A stretch of 64,000 nucleotides of DNA from Osmia lignaria lignaria (Eukaryota; Arthropoda; Insecta; Hymenoptera; Megachilidae). This document shows positions 63,774-64,000 of this stretch, piece after piece. The stretch covers positions 558,001 through 622,000 of the forward strand of contig NW_027478170.1 in the NCBI RefSeq assembly GCF_051020975.1. Direction: 5' to 3'. Position numbers and translations under genes: made by a program. The number at the start of each line of letters is the position of its first letter. Position 1 is the first letter of the stretch. The notes beneath the pieces were generated by a model. That model worked only from the letters and a program-made list of their open reading frames with translations, did not search any database and was not told the DNA's origin.

Positions 63774-64000
63774 TAGCTCGCTTCGTTTCCGAGATATTTG
63801 CAGATTTATCTCAAGGGAAGGGGCCTGACGGACATATTTCGAGATATTTCTTCTTCTTGTTGTTCTTCTTCTGCACAGCTAAGCTGGAAGTGGCATTTGC
63901 GGCTCGCACTAGTGCAGAGTTATCTCAAAGAAAGGGGCCACGGTGTTTTTGTATCTCTATTATGTTGGTACGGCTTCGGAACTTTTAAATATCTTGATAT
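63774..64000. repeat. Partial last unit (227 bp)
   Basis: The window ends inside a unit of class R (GCGGCTCGCACTAG) at the GATATATC region, so the array continues beyond the window. Two changes near the end (GTGTTTTTGTATC and TTGGTACGGC) were not seen in other units. Confidence 0.9.

Larger units (their letters stand above)
1..64000. repeat. Satellite DNA array, 322-bp unit, head-to-tail
   Basis: The window is filled from first to last base by tandem copies of one 322-bp unit, all in the same orientation. Counting the word TAGCTCGC (or its variant forms) as the unit start gives 197 whole units and one partial unit. Six units deviate in length: three of 321 bp and three of 436 bp. Differences between units are almost all single-base substitutions at recurring positions. 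No transposon, inversion or unique sequence interrupts the array. Both ends are cut by the window, so the true array is longer. Long, homogeneous tandem arrays of this kind are typical of eukaryotic heterochromatin; the family and host are not recognised. Confidence 0.98.
54416..64000. repeat. Domain IV: region with 436-bp units and long HOR
   Basis: Domain-specific variants are CTCAAGGTAAGG or CTCATGGTAAGG, AATTCGCTAC, TTTCGTGATATT, CTTATCATTTTG with GCTCTCTTCG, GGCTTCTTAAC and AAAACGTAGG. The series CAAGGTAAGGGACC / CTAACGG-CGTGATA / GCTCTCTTCG occurs at 54416 and again at 55382, 966 bp apart. In units 61084 and 63452 the start TAGCTCGC is TCGCTCGC. This removes the stop before the recurrent open frame (84-codon frames at 61078-61332 and 63446-63700). 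Confidence 0.8.

Noticed and set aside
1..64000. CRISPR array or bacterial repeat cassette
   Set aside because: The repeats are contiguous with no unique spacers, the unit is 322 bp, and there is no cas or other gene. A bacterial origin is not supported.
1..64000. Tandem transposon, rDNA spacer or telomeric sequence
   Set aside because: I see no terminal inverted repeats, target-site duplications, integrase or transposase frames, rRNA words or telomere-type short repeats anywhere in the window.

Overview
The whole 64,000-base window is one uninterrupted, head-to-tail satellite DNA array. The repeat unit is 322 bp (39.4% GC in the first copy), counted from the word TAGCTCGC. There are 197 complete units and a 227-bp partial unit at the right edge. 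Of the complete units, 191 are 322 bp, three are 321 bp and three are 436 bp, which adds up exactly to the window. I see no gene, RNA gene, transposon, inversion, telomere repeat or unique sequence. An array of this kind points to nuclear heterochromatin of a eukaryote (pericentromere, centromere, subtelomere or a B/sex chromosome). I do not recognise the satellite family and cannot name the species or group.

Unit starts: 1+322k up to 12559; then 12880+322k to 34776; 35097+322k to 47655; 47976+322k to 57314; 57750+322k to 60004; 60440+322k to 61728; 62164+322k to 63774. Shared rare variants divide the array into four domains. Domain I (about 1-18997) has a five-unit higher-order repeat (HOR, 1,610 bp) and two variant classes not seen further right. 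It also contains a 4,015-bp segment present twice, 6,762 bp apart, and a four-unit island of domain-II-type units. Domain II (about 18998-47010) is a mosaic of three main unit classes with many 2-8-unit segmental duplications. Domain III (47011-54415) is a seven-unit HOR. Domain IV (54416-64000) has a 2,690-bp HOR of seven normal units plus one 436-bp unit.

Within each unit the first about 200 bp are GC-richer (about 45%) and the last 112 bp are AT-rich (about 28% GC). The hexamer TATCTC or its complement occurs six times per unit, and two 20-bp near-copies of one motif lie 114 bp apart. That second pair explains the 436-bp units. An AUG-less open frame of up to 82 sense codons recurs in most units. 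It changes amino acids freely and is closed in many units, so I treat it as a by-product of sequence homogeneity. All comparisons were made by eye. The array may also carry assembly errors, because long near-identical blocks are hard to assemble.
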